Source: Austropuccinia psidii
Lineage: Eukaryota; Basidiomycota; Pucciniomycetes; Pucciniales; Sphaerophragmiaceae
Direction of reading: 5' to 3'
Length of the DNA: 64,000 bases
Assembly (NCBI GenBank): GCA_023105745.1
Contig: JALGQZ010000002.1
Location: 81,671,785-81,735,784, forward strand
The notes below the pieces were generated by a model. That model worked only from the letters and a program-made list of their open reading frames with translations. It ran no database searches and was not told the origin of the DNA. The translations under genes and the position numbers were made by a program. This document shows positions 33,571-43,855 of the stretch, in pieces. Position 1 is the stretch's first letter, and each line of letters begins with the position of its first letter.

Positions 33571-34052
33571 CATTTGATGCTCACAGAGTGGCCAAGGTGA
33601 TGTTTTACAAGAAGTAGAACCCTCAGGGATGCATACCAGGAGATGGAACTTACTTTCATAAATTCCACTCCCCACCAAGCACCATAAAATTGAAAAGAAT
33701 TGCCATAAATGACTTCTGAGATGAATCGCATAAATGAATTCTGAAAAGAATTGCCGTAAATGACTTGAAGTAATGAATTTCTTGAAATATGATGATTGGC
33801 ATAAATTGAAAAGATAAATAAAAAGAAAGAAAAGAAAAAGAAAGAAAGGAACCTTTGGCCATATCTTGATAAGGTCCAAATCGGAGGGTATTGGTGTTGT
33901 ATGCTTCCTGAACCTGTCCAAAGAATTGAAAAGTGCTCACAAAGTGGCCAAGGTGATGCTCACAACAACATATGGGTAGAATACCCCCTTAAAGGTGCAT
34001 GCCAGGAGAGGAACTTACTTTCATAACTTCTTCTCCCCACCAAGCACCATAA
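33571..34052 (-). repeat. Duplicated 3' module of A2
   Basis: Units 33571-33688 and 33931-34052 share GGCCAAGGTGATG, CAGGAGA and GGAACTTACTTTCATAA, with the donor-like ACTTAC (GTAAGT on the coding strand). Between them, 33692-33764 holds the short ATTGCC(A/G)TAAATGA repeats. Confidence 0.7.
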
Positions 34053-37000
34053 ATCAAACTCTTGAGGTATTTGGACCAGGCTTGTCTGGATACAGTGAAT
34101 GGAAGTCCTTGACAAGGTCTGGTGAGCTGGTTCCCAAGTGGTTCTTTCTGGGTCTTCACTGAATCCTTTTTACTCTACAAGATACCATAATTTAGCTCTT
34201 TTGAGTTTTGAGTCCCGAACCTGAGCCACTTCCCATTCTTCTTGCTCCTCCACTAAAACTGGTGGTGGCGGCAATTGATCACAATTTGGGATAGTTGAAT
34301 GCTTGACTGGTTCTAATAAGGACACATGGAATACAGGGTGAACTGTCTTCCATTGCTGAGGCAACTTGAGGTGATATGCATGGCTTCCAATCTTCTTCAG
34401 AACCTCAAAAGGTCCCAACCATCTTTCTGATAACTGTTTCAGGGTGAAAGGCAGTTGAAAGATCTCTTGATATCTTGAGCTGCTGACACAATTGAGTCCA
34501 AAATGATGAAACAAATAAGGATCCTCTATCACTGATGATACTGACTGGAAGGCCATGCTTGGAAAATACATGACTAATGAATATTTGAGCTAAGTCCAGA
34601 GCAGTGATTGTTCCATAAGTTGGAATGAAGTTTGCCATTTTTGAGAATCTGTCCACAACTACTAAAATTGGATCAAAGTTGTTTGACAGTGGAAATTGAG
34701 TGATGAAGTCCATTGATAATGAATTCCAAGGACCAGACGGAATTGAAAGAGGCTTGAGTAATCCAAACTTCTTGTGATGAATTTTCTTGTTTCTTGAACA
34801 TTGTTGACATGAGGACACATAGTCCTTGATGAATTGATTCATGCCAGCCCAATAAAAATCCCTGTTGATGAGCTTGAGGGTCTTGTCCTGGCCAGGATGG
34901 CCAGCCAATGGTGAGTCATGATGCTTTTGAAGAATATTGAGTTGAAGTTCTTCAATGCTTGGGATTGCCACTCTATCTTTGAATAATAATAACTTGGCTT
35001 GAGGTTCAAGAGAATAATCTGGAACTGATTCACCTCTTGCTAGTTGCTTGAGTATTTCTTTATAGTTTTTTGTCTTGCCATAATTCTTTTTGAATCTTGT
35101 TCACTAAATCTGAGACAATTTCCACTTTGATTGAGAAGAATCTTGACTCTTGAATTCCATATTGCTTAAGTACTTGATGAAAATTTTGAGGATTCTTGCT
35201 GATGAAGTCCACCCCCCTCTCTGGGTACACGTCGTCCTGACGTGACAAGGCATCTGGTAAAGTGGCCAGGCTGCCTGGGCGGTAAGTGATAGTGAAAGGA
35301 AATTCTGAGAGAAATTCAGGCCAACGGGCCTGACAACGAGTAAGAACTTTGGAAGACATTAAATACTGCAAGGAAGAGTTGTCTGTCAAGACCTCAAAAG
35401 AGTTGGAAAGAGAAAGAAGAAATTCTCTCCAGCGCTTGAGAGCCCGAACTATGCCAAGGAGTTCCTTGTCATGAATTTCATAGTTCAGCTCAGCTGGGAG
35501 AAGCTTGCAACTATCAAATGCAATGGGGTGCTTTCCTGAGTTATTCACCTGACTCAGCACGGCGCCCAATGCATAATCAGAAGCATCAGTCTCTACAATA
35601 GTAGGTAGAGATGGATTGAAATGGGATAAGATAGGAGCAGAGGTGAAACCTTCTTTGAGTGCTTGAAACTGAGTAAGAGCTTTCTCATTGAAGATGAAAG
35701 GAGAATCTTTTTTAAGGAGGGAAGTGAGAGAAGTGATTTTTTTAGAATAATTTTTAATGAAAGAACAATAAAAATTGGCAAAGCCAAGAAAAGATTGAAG
35801 TGCTTTGATATTTCTGGGCTGAGGCCAATTGAGGATCTGCTGAACTTTTGAAGAATCTATCTTGAGGCCATCACTTGAAATGAAATAGCCCAAGTATTCC
35901 ACACTTGAGGCATGGAATACACACTTGGAGGCTTTGGCAAACAGATTATTGTCCCTCAGTCTTTGTAGGACGGGGTCACATGTTTGACATGTTTTTCCTC
36001 ACAACTTGAGAATACCATAATATCATCTAGATAAACCACAACAAACACATCCAAGAAATCTGAAAATATATCATTTACAAGATTCTGGAAAGAAGCAGGA
36101 ACATTGGTCAAACCAAATGGCATGACCAAATACTCATAACTACCATACTTGGTTCTGAAGGCAGTTCAGTGCTCATCCCCCTCTTTGATTCTCAGAAGGT
36201 TATATGCACCACGCAAATCTATCTTGGAGAAGATAGTGGAACCGTTGAATATGGTAAGGAGCTGGTTCATAGGAGGAACAGGGTATCTGTTCTTCCTAGT
36301 GACAGCATTGACTTTGCGGTAGTCAACACACAAACAAAGACCTCCATCCTTTTTCTTGACAAAAAGGACAGGTGCTCCTGTTGAAGAGGAGCTTTGTCTA
36401 ATGAAACCTTTCTCTACATTCTCTGAAATGTAGGCCCGCAGTGTTTCTGACTCTTCATTTAATAATGAGTAGATAAAACTAATTGGAAGTAGAAGACCCT
36501 CTAATTTGATATGGTGATCACAGGCGCGGTGTGGAGGAAGTTTCTCAGCTTTCACCTTGGAGAATACATCCAAATATTGGTGATAAGCAGGAGGGACTAC
36601 CTTCAACACAGTTTCAATTTCTTCTGGCTCTTCCTCCTCATCCCACTGCTCCTCCAGGGATGCATGAAAAGATAAGGGAGGAAGGTCCATATCCCCTTGG
36701 AAGAGATGAAGTGAAGATATGGCAACATCTTCTCCAACATCTTTTATCTCTTTGAAGACTTCATCTCTTAATGGAAGTAATGACTGAGAGGGAATGATGG
36801 AAGGGGTATGGACAGAAGAAGGAAGGGAAGGTGTCTTAAGTTCACCAACCAGAGCAACACTGTTGACAGAAGTGGCTGAGTCATTACTAGTAGAAGGAAT
36901 GATACCACTAGAATCCTCATGACTAGAATCATAGGTGATCAATCCATTTTTCCAATCAATAATGGGATTAAAATGGTAAAGGAAATCATAGCCCAATATC

Positions 37001-37373
37001 AGGTCTTCTCCCTTGGGTGAATCTATGATAAAGAAGTCCAATTCAAAGCTTGGGAAGGAAGGAAAGTCAACTACCCACTTGGTATAATGGGTGATGAACA
37101 AGGCAGGGGATTAATTAGAATCCAAAATGAAAAGAGGAATCTTTTCAGGGAGCTCTGACAGAGTCAATGAGTACTTGAGAACAAAATTCTTTGCAATAAA
37201 AGAGTTTGTAGCACCAGAATCAATGAGAATACTATAAAAAATATCAGAGACAGAAGAGAAAATAAGAAATTTAAAGATTTCTTGACACTAGTATTCAGAG
37301 TGTACAATTGTGCTCTTGAAGGAAATAAGTGAGAACCATTGAACACATCATGATTCCCACTCAGGCTTTTCCC
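34053..37373 (-). pseudogene. pol: A2 pol pseudogene with integrase deletion
   Basis: Read from 37373 down: a one-base loss in the protease region (37346-37164 then runs out of frame), a TAA near 37110, RT up to the palm (37101-36166), a stop near 36165 and a frameshift near 36000. The rest of RT and RNase H follow (35902-35060), then the integrase finger and first two catalytic Asp (34971-34405). The frame then jumps from FHPET directly to LSERWLGPFE, so about 390 bp with the catalytic Glu is gone. The chromodomain (EEWEVAQVRDSK) has a TAA at 34170 and a small deletion after TTWEP. Confidence 0.9.
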
Positions 37374-38718
37374 TGCTTGCTAGGGAAGCCTTTTGATGAC
37401 CCTTGCCTATTTTCAGGCCTCTTGAAGCATTTTTCAAATGGGTGTTTACCACCACAATAATTGCACACGCCTTCTTTAATCCTCCTCTCCTTTTCAGAAC
37501 CAATTAATTTGTTGTCCTTATTGAGGAGAGCAGCATGAGGATTGTCTTTGGACACTTGAAAATTCTTCCCCTTCTTATTCTTCTTGTGATAAGGTCTCTG
37601 TGATGATGAACTTTGAGGGGGCTTGGAGGAGTTGGATTCACTGATTGCAGGCTTCTTCTCTTGGTGACTGCCATTTTCCTTCTGCCTCTCATGGTACCTG
37701 GTATCTAATTCCAAGGTGATATCCATGAGTTCTTGAAGACTATCAAAAGTTCCAGGGTGAGAAGCCAATTGGTCCAACAATCTTGATGCCAAGCCTCTTC
37801 TATACACATGAATATAGGCCCTTTCCCCCCAGTCTCCAATTCTTGACATTAAACTTCTGAAATCAGCTATGTACAAGGAATCTTGACCACTTTCCCTCAT
37901 CCTCTAATTGTCCAACTCTTGTTCAGCTTTTCTGACTTCATTGGGATCACCAAACAGAGTGAAGAACTGGGTTTCAAATAACTGCCAGTTATTGAGGAGA
38001 TAAGAAGGGTCTTCATTGGAGATATTTGAGAGGTAAGGTTCAATCCATTTGCCAGCTCTACCAGTAAGAAAAGAAGTTGAGTAAAGCACCTTCTTCCTGT
38101 TAGAGAAGAAGTTTGACGGGTCATTATGAAAGATTAATTGACAGGATTGAATGAATCCTCTCAATTTATGAGCTTTAGTACCATCAAAAGAATCAGGTGC
38201 CTTCATTGATGGAGTCTTGAATGCAGGGACTTTTGAAGTGTCCCTTGGGGCAACTGCTTGAAGGAGTTGTCCCATAAACTGAGCCATTTGCTCCATCATC
38301 TTGAGGAAATTTGGTTCAGCTTGAGAGACAGAAGGTTTATTCGAAAGGGCTAGATTTGGAGCCTCAGGAGCTTCAGGAGCACCTGCCAAGGTAGCTGCCA
38401 CTTCAGTCTCCTCAGATTCTTCTCCTTCCACAGACTCCTCCCCCTCCTCATCTTCAGCTTCCCCCAATCTACTTCTAGGCCCTTGAGAAACACCAGGATA
38501 ACCACCAATAGTCAAGAGAATGATCTTGATCTTCTAGACTTCACACCTCCTCTTCTGGAGGGTGCTGCACCTTCTATTGGTGGTCCTCTGTCCAAATTTG
38601 CACTCAGTTGATGAACTGATGGTGTGCGGTCAAGCGGAGCCCTTGGTGTAGGAGTGAGAACAGCTTGATGTCTCTGGGATCTTGTATTCTTGGCTGGTGG
38701 GCTATGCTGAACTGGCAT
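37361..38718 (-). pseudogene. gag: A2 gag pseudogene
   Basis: ATG 38718 (MPVQHSPPAKNTRSQRHQ) is the best start. After SRSFS a one-base loss near 38512 shifts the frame; the rest continues from 38515 (acidic linker, MMEQMAQFMGQLLQAVAP, capsid region). A stop near 37902 follows, then 37900-37361 with the knuckle CNYCGGKHPFEKC intact. The frame ends at TGA 37361. Confidence 0.88.
37367..37373 (-). promoter_or_regulatory. A2 -1 frameshift heptamer GGGAAAA
   Basis: In gag phase the coding strand reads CAG GGA AAA GCC TGA. G GGA AAA is a canonical slippery heptamer, and the -1 frame is open from here into protease. The -1 frame has a TAG just upstream, so the shift must occur in this 16-base window. 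Confidence 0.65.
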
Positions 38719-39492
38719 CATGAAAGAAGAATGAATAAAAACTTGATGATACTTTGAACAAAATAAGGCATGACCAAAACAATCAAATGAGAATCTTGAT
38801 GAACTTGAGAAATCAATCAATATTCTTGAAGTGAATCAATATGAATAAATCTTGAAGAGTGAAGATGACAAAGTCAAATTCTTATGAATAATCAATTTCA
38901 ATCAATAAGTCAAATCAAGTAAATCAAGTCAATTCAAAATCAAATCAATTAAGTCTTGAGGAATTCAATCAATATCTTCAAAAATCAATTCAATTTTCTT
39001 GAGGAATAAAATTCAAATCAATAAATCAAATCAAATCTTGAGGATAAATCAGCTATCTTGAGGAATCAAATCAAGTCAATCAATCAAATCAATCAAAGTC
39101 AAATCAAAGTCTTGAGGTGAAATCAATGTCTTGAGGAATCAATCAATAAATTTGAGAAATTTCAAAACCAAAGTCACTGAATACCCCATATCAATAAAAA
39201 TCCCTGAATGATGAATCAATTAACCCAAATAATTCCACTCAAATAACCTGATGAAAACCTGAATTCAGACAAAAAGAGAAATGAGAATGATAAACAATAA
39301 AGTGAAATGGTCAGCAGAATTTTTGCAATGAGAAAGAGAATCAATTTTCATTTTGAATGAAATGAATGAGATGAAAATTGATGAGAGAGAAAAATCATAA
39401 AAAATCATAAAAATCATAAAATCATGAAAAGATCATAATTGATGAATGAGAGAAAATGAATATAAATGAATGAAAAGAAAGAATAAAATATG
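38719..39492 (-). other. A2 leader, repeat-rich, no gene
   Basis: Same TCAAGATTTGATT-type low-complexity composition as the A1 leader; no ORF with support. Confidence 0.6.
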
Positions 39493-39507
39493 AGTTAATT
39501 AATTTAA
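39493..39507 (-). promoter_or_regulatory. Candidate self-priming site of A2
   Basis: The coding strand TTAAATTAATTAACT follows the LTR end. It pairs over 12 bases with AGTTAATTAATT in its own 5' LTR (near 39870) and over 14 bases with the 3' LTR version (near 31730). Confidence 0.6.
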
Positions 39508-40250
39508 TGTCACAGGGGCACTTCGAAGTGAAGAGGGCCTGGCACTCAGTAAACTGGGACTCACTTATGGAGGGCTCAAAGATATGGTAAGAAGGAATAC
39601 ACTGAATAGTGTTAAAGATGAATTGCTAAAAGAATAAATATAAGAAAAGCAGCAACAAGAAATAAGAGTAAGAAATAGAAGAGCCAACCACAAACAAGTC
39701 CAAGTCCACTGTTTCAACCTGTCAGAATGGAAAGAGAAGGGTTAATAAGGATATGGCCACCCAACTCATACTGTACAGGCAAAGAGAGAAAAGGCAAAGA
39801 CTAACTTAAAATTAAATAATTATAATACCCCAATATAAGGAGAAGAATAATTATAAAATAATAAATAAACTCAATTAATTAACTGGGGAAAAGTCCCCAG
39901 GGGGCAGAAAGAGGGGCTGGTATATGTGAGAATCACCAGCCCTGATCCAGAGGAAGAATTCTCATGAGAAGAATTGATGATTGAATTTAGTCTGGCCAAT
40001 ACAGGTCCTGTAAAAGAGGTGTGGTGTATTTGAGTGATCATACAGTTCCATACTGGTGTATTGAAACTGTATTGGGTGAATCCAACATGTACAGGTATTG
40101 ACAGGCTGTATTGAGGTACCAAGCTGTATAGATGTTTCAGAATGAAGATTGCTGAAATTGAATGCTGATAAAATTGCTGGATCTGCTGATTTGAGATGCT
40201 TGAGTGGGTGTATGAATGAATACACTTACCCCGGATGGATGGTTGTTACA
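39508..40250 (-). repeat. A2 5' LTR
   Basis: 743 bp; it lacks about 19 bp relative to the 3' LTR around 40010, removing two TGTACAG-type motifs. It ends GGTTGTTACA followed by the TTTAG duplication. Confidence 0.95.
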
Positions 40251-40915
40251 TTTAGGCAAAAATCTGTATTGAGCTTGTTTGCCCTATAACTTCTGCAGTA
40301 GTTAAGATATGGGGAAGTGGATGACACCATCAGATAGCCCTGATTGTGCTCTTTTCAAAAATACCCCACTTCAGGTATCCCACACTAAAACTGTAGAAGT
40401 TAGATGAGAGGTGAATGTTTTGTTCACCCTTATTTGGCCTGAAATTGACCATAACTCCAGTAATATTGGTGCTAGCTCAGTTTGGCTGGTACCATTGGAT
40501 AGCCCTTGCTTAGAGCTTCATTTTGAATACCCATTTGATGGGGTTAAGCCCCTCCTTCTAGATTTTAGATGAGAGGTGAAAATTAAGGTTTATGCCCAGC
40601 AATAACTTTGAGCAGGAATAACTTTGTTATTTCTAGTCCTATGGTGATGGGACTTATATTTTCAGGAAGAGGTGAGTTTTCTCTTTCTTTTGATACCTTT
40701 TCAGCTGATTTGGCTCAGATCCATGTTTTGGTGGTATCTTGGCTATACCATTGGTTTATGGTAGTTTGGCTGTCATGCTTGTGCTCTGGTTTTGAGTCAC
40801 AGGCTGACATAGAGAAACCTACTTATTTAGTACTGTGTTACTTTTGCAATTGTTACGCTTTAGCTCTAAGCCGACTGAGTACTAGTAATAGCTAATGTCA
40901 CTAAGATCCATTGTT
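40251..40915 (-). repeat. Rest of C 5' LTR and probable copia LTR part
   Basis: After TTTAG the C LTR resumes. It contains degenerate units about 165 bp long. TTAGATGAGAGGTGAA recurs at 40400 and 40565, and ATAACT...TAGCCCT modules recur at 31207, 40284 and 40450 (the first before A2). The point where C ends and the copia remnant's LTR begins was not resolved; it lies somewhere in 40600-40900. Confidence 0.5.
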
Positions 40916-40916
40916 C

Positions 40917-40930
40917 AATTCACCCCCCAA
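40917..40930 (-). promoter_or_regulatory. Likely copia polypurine tract
   Basis: The coding strand AATTGGGGGGTGAATT lies just after the copia pol stop at 40932, the expected place for a plus-strand primer. Confidence 0.5.
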
Positions 40931-40931
40931 T

Positions 40932-41677
40932 TCATACTGAAGGGATTGACTTGATGGATGCTTGACTAAGAAAGGTCTGGAGTTTAACACGATGCAATGC
41001 TTTTGTAAGAAGATCAGCATGCATTTCAGTTGTTGGTACATAAGGAAGATGAAACAATGCCTTTGAAAGTTGTTCACGAATCCAATGAAATTTGATATCA
41101 ATGTGCATTGTCCTGGCCAATGACATAGGATTCTTGGCCATGGCAATTGCAGGTTGATTATTGCCTAATAATGACAAGACAAACTTTGACGACACTAATG
41201 AAAGATCATTAAAAAGTTTTTGAAACCAAAGAATTTGCTGAGTGCCTTCATACAGAGCTTTATATTCTGCTTCAGTGGATGAAGAGGAAACCGTTGATTG
41301 CCTTCGAGATTTCCAGTGAATTAGAGTATCGTCCAAAAACACCATAAGACCAGTGTGAGAATGTTGTGTAGTTGGGCAATTGGCATAGCTCTCATCAGCA
41401 TAGACCTTGTGATTGAGGCTGGCTTTGGCCAATTGAAGTCCAATAGTCCTAGTTCCTGAAAGATATCGAAGAATACGTTTGAAACCAGCCTAGTGTTGAA
41501 TACCAGGTCTTTCTAGATGTTGGGATAGAATCAAAACAGGAAAAGCCAAATAAGGGCGAGTTGAAACAGCTAGATAATTAAGAAGACCATTAGCCCGTTG
41601 ATAATGCAGTTGAAAACTATTAAATGCAGATTGTTCCTCATTGTTTGCTACAGAGAAGTAAGCCCCAGGTTCCAGTG
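40932..41677 (-). pseudogene. pol: Ty1/copia pol remnant (end of RT and RNase H)
   Basis: Minus-strand RT end (NEEQSAFNSFQLHYQRANG, YLAVSTRPYLAFPVLIL) followed by a stop near 41490, then an intact-looking RNase H (41432-40932). Copia landmarks: VYADESYANCPTTQHSHTG, WKSRRQSTVSSSSTEAEY, HIDIKFHWIREQL and LLTKAL. The order and motifs are those of Ty1/copia, not Ty3. The 5' part is missing; it is cut by the LTR fragment at 41678. Confidence 0.88.
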
Positions 41678-41993
41678 TGTCGCAGGGGCTCTTATGGAAG
41701 CAAGAGGGCCTGGCACTCAGCAATCAAGAACTCACTTGGAGGGCTCCAAAAGATAAAGGAATAATAAAGATTCAATTTCTTTAAAGAAGGAGAGTGGAAA
41801 AGACAAGTATGCCAAAGATAAAAGAAAAGAATAAGAAGCCAAAGGCCAAGAAGCCAACCAAGTGAATCCTCAATTCACTGTTTCAACCTGCCAGAAAAGG
41901 AATGGAATTAGTAAAGGATATGACCACCAATATCCACTGACAGGCGAGGAAGAAAAAGAGAAAGGGTGCTAATGACTGACTTAAGATTATCAG
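41678..41993 (-). repeat. Diverged chromovirus-type LTR end
   Basis: The plus strand starts TGTCGCAGGGGCTCTTATGG and continues with GAGGGCCTGGCACTCAG, ACTCACTT.GGAGGGCTC and CAATTCACTGTTTCAACCTG, matching the 3' half of the A-family LTR in order but with many differences. It marks a related subfamily. It breaks off where the E LTR begins. Confidence 0.7.
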
Positions 41994-43380
41994 TGTTAAC
42001 TTTAATAAGGTCAAAGTTCACACCACATGTGGTGTTAACCATCAGTTTTTGTGTTAAAATTGAGGTGTTGTGTTTAGTTTAGAAGCTATGAGGAATTGAA
42101 GTATTTTCAATTCAATTCAATTGAAATATCAAAATGTGCGCGTGTATTACATAAGTGAACTTTGATTTACATATGAGGTGTAAATTGTTACTGTATTGGA
42201 CTGTACAATTGAATTGAATTACATATGTAAATTATAAGTATAATACATGATGAGGAATTAAAGGGAAAATAAATTGGAAAGATTAAATTTGGGGGGGAAA
42301 AGGAACTCCAGCTCTAAGGGGGAGCTAGACCCCCAAAATCCTTGCTGACAGGCGTGGGATGTCAAAATTCACGCAAAAGTTCATCACTTTTGGCCTGGAA
42401 TTGAGTTACAGGGTCTGTGGACTCAATTGATGATGAGGTTTTGATACCAGCTGGGGTAGTTTTAGCTGTTGCCAAGAGGGTAAAACTACCGTTAAGATAA
42501 AACAATCATAGTAAAAACAGTTTTGACTGGTTTCTACGCCTCTGACACACAGTCTGACGTGTTTTGAAGGCTCTAGGCCTGGTATTGCTATTGTAATGGC
42601 TGATTTAAGGGTCTAAAATGGCTAAAAATGGCTTAAAACAGCCCTTTTTGGTCTAAACCAGGGTTCAATGATGCCATAATTGGCTTTTCTATTGTCAGAC
42701 TGTTTTTCACGACTGACAAGAGTAAATTTTACTTTTGGAGTAAGAGAATTGATGGCTTTAAAAGAATGTCTTCTTTGCCCCACTTTTCTCTTCATGTTAG
42801 AATCTTTTCCTTTTATAATTAGTTTAGACATTGTTAAACCAATCAATCAAATATTCCAACCACCATTTTTAAATCATTTTAATCCTTTTAACCACGTGAA
42901 AAAATCATTATAATCATTGTTTGTAACTTTTATAATCATTTTTACCCCTGAACCACCCCAAAAGTGAATTAAAGCATCTTTCATCACTGTAAACTTTGTC
43001 ACTTTGTTTCCAAATTCACTCTGGTCACTTTTGGGCATGTTTTCTCTTTAATATTCTTTTCAAAGACTCTGTTCTTTAATTAATTGCTTGCAGTTCTTTG
43101 CTCAATTAATTCCAATTGAAATTGCTCTTGAAGAAACTTCTTTTGTAGCCTTAAAATATCTCTTGTAGAGTATTTTTTGGATAAATTTTTATTGTTGGTA
43201 AAACAAGAAATTTTTATAATATTATTTTTTTATACTAATAAAGTTATAAACAATAAAATTGGCGTGTTTTCTCTTAAAAATAATATTTCATACTATTTTT
43301 AATTGATTTTTACCTTATACAAATTTTGAGGACAGGAAAATACTTGATTTTTAATCAAAGTTTCATATCAACACTTTACA
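41994..43380 (+). repeat. E 5' LTR (5'-truncated)
   Basis: 42020-42508 matches 47280-47766. It then continues with unique sequence to ..CAACACTTTACA, followed by the primer site. Comparison with the right LTR implies about 450 bp are missing on the left. Confidence 0.8.
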
Positions 43381-43382
43381 TT

Positions 43383-43400
43383 TGGGGGCCCAGCCATGAT
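43383..43400 (+). promoter_or_regulatory. E primer-binding site
   Basis: TGGGGGCCCAGCCATGAT lies two bases after the LTR end; four bases differ from the F site. Confidence 0.6.
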
Positions 43401-43607
43401 ATGTTACCTGTGAAATATTTTTTTTACTCTTTTTAAATCTTTTTTCTTACATTGAAAAATTTAAAAACATATAAAAAATACTTATAATTTAAAAAAACCC
43501 ATAAAAAATAATTTTTTTCATATTATAAGTGAGGCTTAAATTTTTTATTTCTTTTTTGAAATATCCTTTTTTTTACTTAAATAATTGGTTTTTTTCATTA
43601 ATTTTAG

Positions 43608-43805
43608 TGTCTGACAATGTGGTAAGACAAGAAAACATTGAAACAGCCTCAACAGTCACCAGCATTATTCCTGCTAGTACTATTAATTCAGACCATAATA
43701 GTACTGTTATTGTGACTCATAATAACCAACCGGAACCAATATCTTCTGAATTGATTAACTTGGACATAAGTAATACTCTTCAGAAAGCCAAAGATTTGGC
43801 CAATA
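43608..43805 (+). other. Exon-like leader block of E
   Basis: 198 bases between TTAATTTTAG and GTAAGT, open throughout (SDNVVRQENIETASTV, ISSELINLDISNTLQKAK). Counterpart of blocks in B, C and F. Confidence 0.45.
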
Positions 43806-43855
43806 GTAAGTTTTTTGACGTGAAATTACTATTTTAAGCCTTTTTAACCATAATT

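Larger units (their letters stand above)
31364..40250 (-). mobile_element. A2: Ty3 chromovirus inserted in the C LTR
   Basis: A minus-strand chromovirus with LTRs at 31364-32124 and 39508-40250, flanked by a perfect 5-bp target duplication TTTAG (31359-31363 and 40251-40255). It has the same family structure as A1. Gag and pol carry frameshifts and stops, and integrase has lost about 390 bp including the catalytic Glu. The antisense accessory gene is reduced to its tips. Confidence 0.96.

Noticed and set aside
38824..39480. Regular TCAAGAT/TTGATT repeats considered as a CRISPR-like or satellite array
   Set aside because: Unit length and spacing are irregular and the same text forms the leader of A1; it is element leader sequence.
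40608..40895. 95-codon plus-strand ORF
   Set aside because: Located in LTR-like DNA between C and copia, with no family resemblance.
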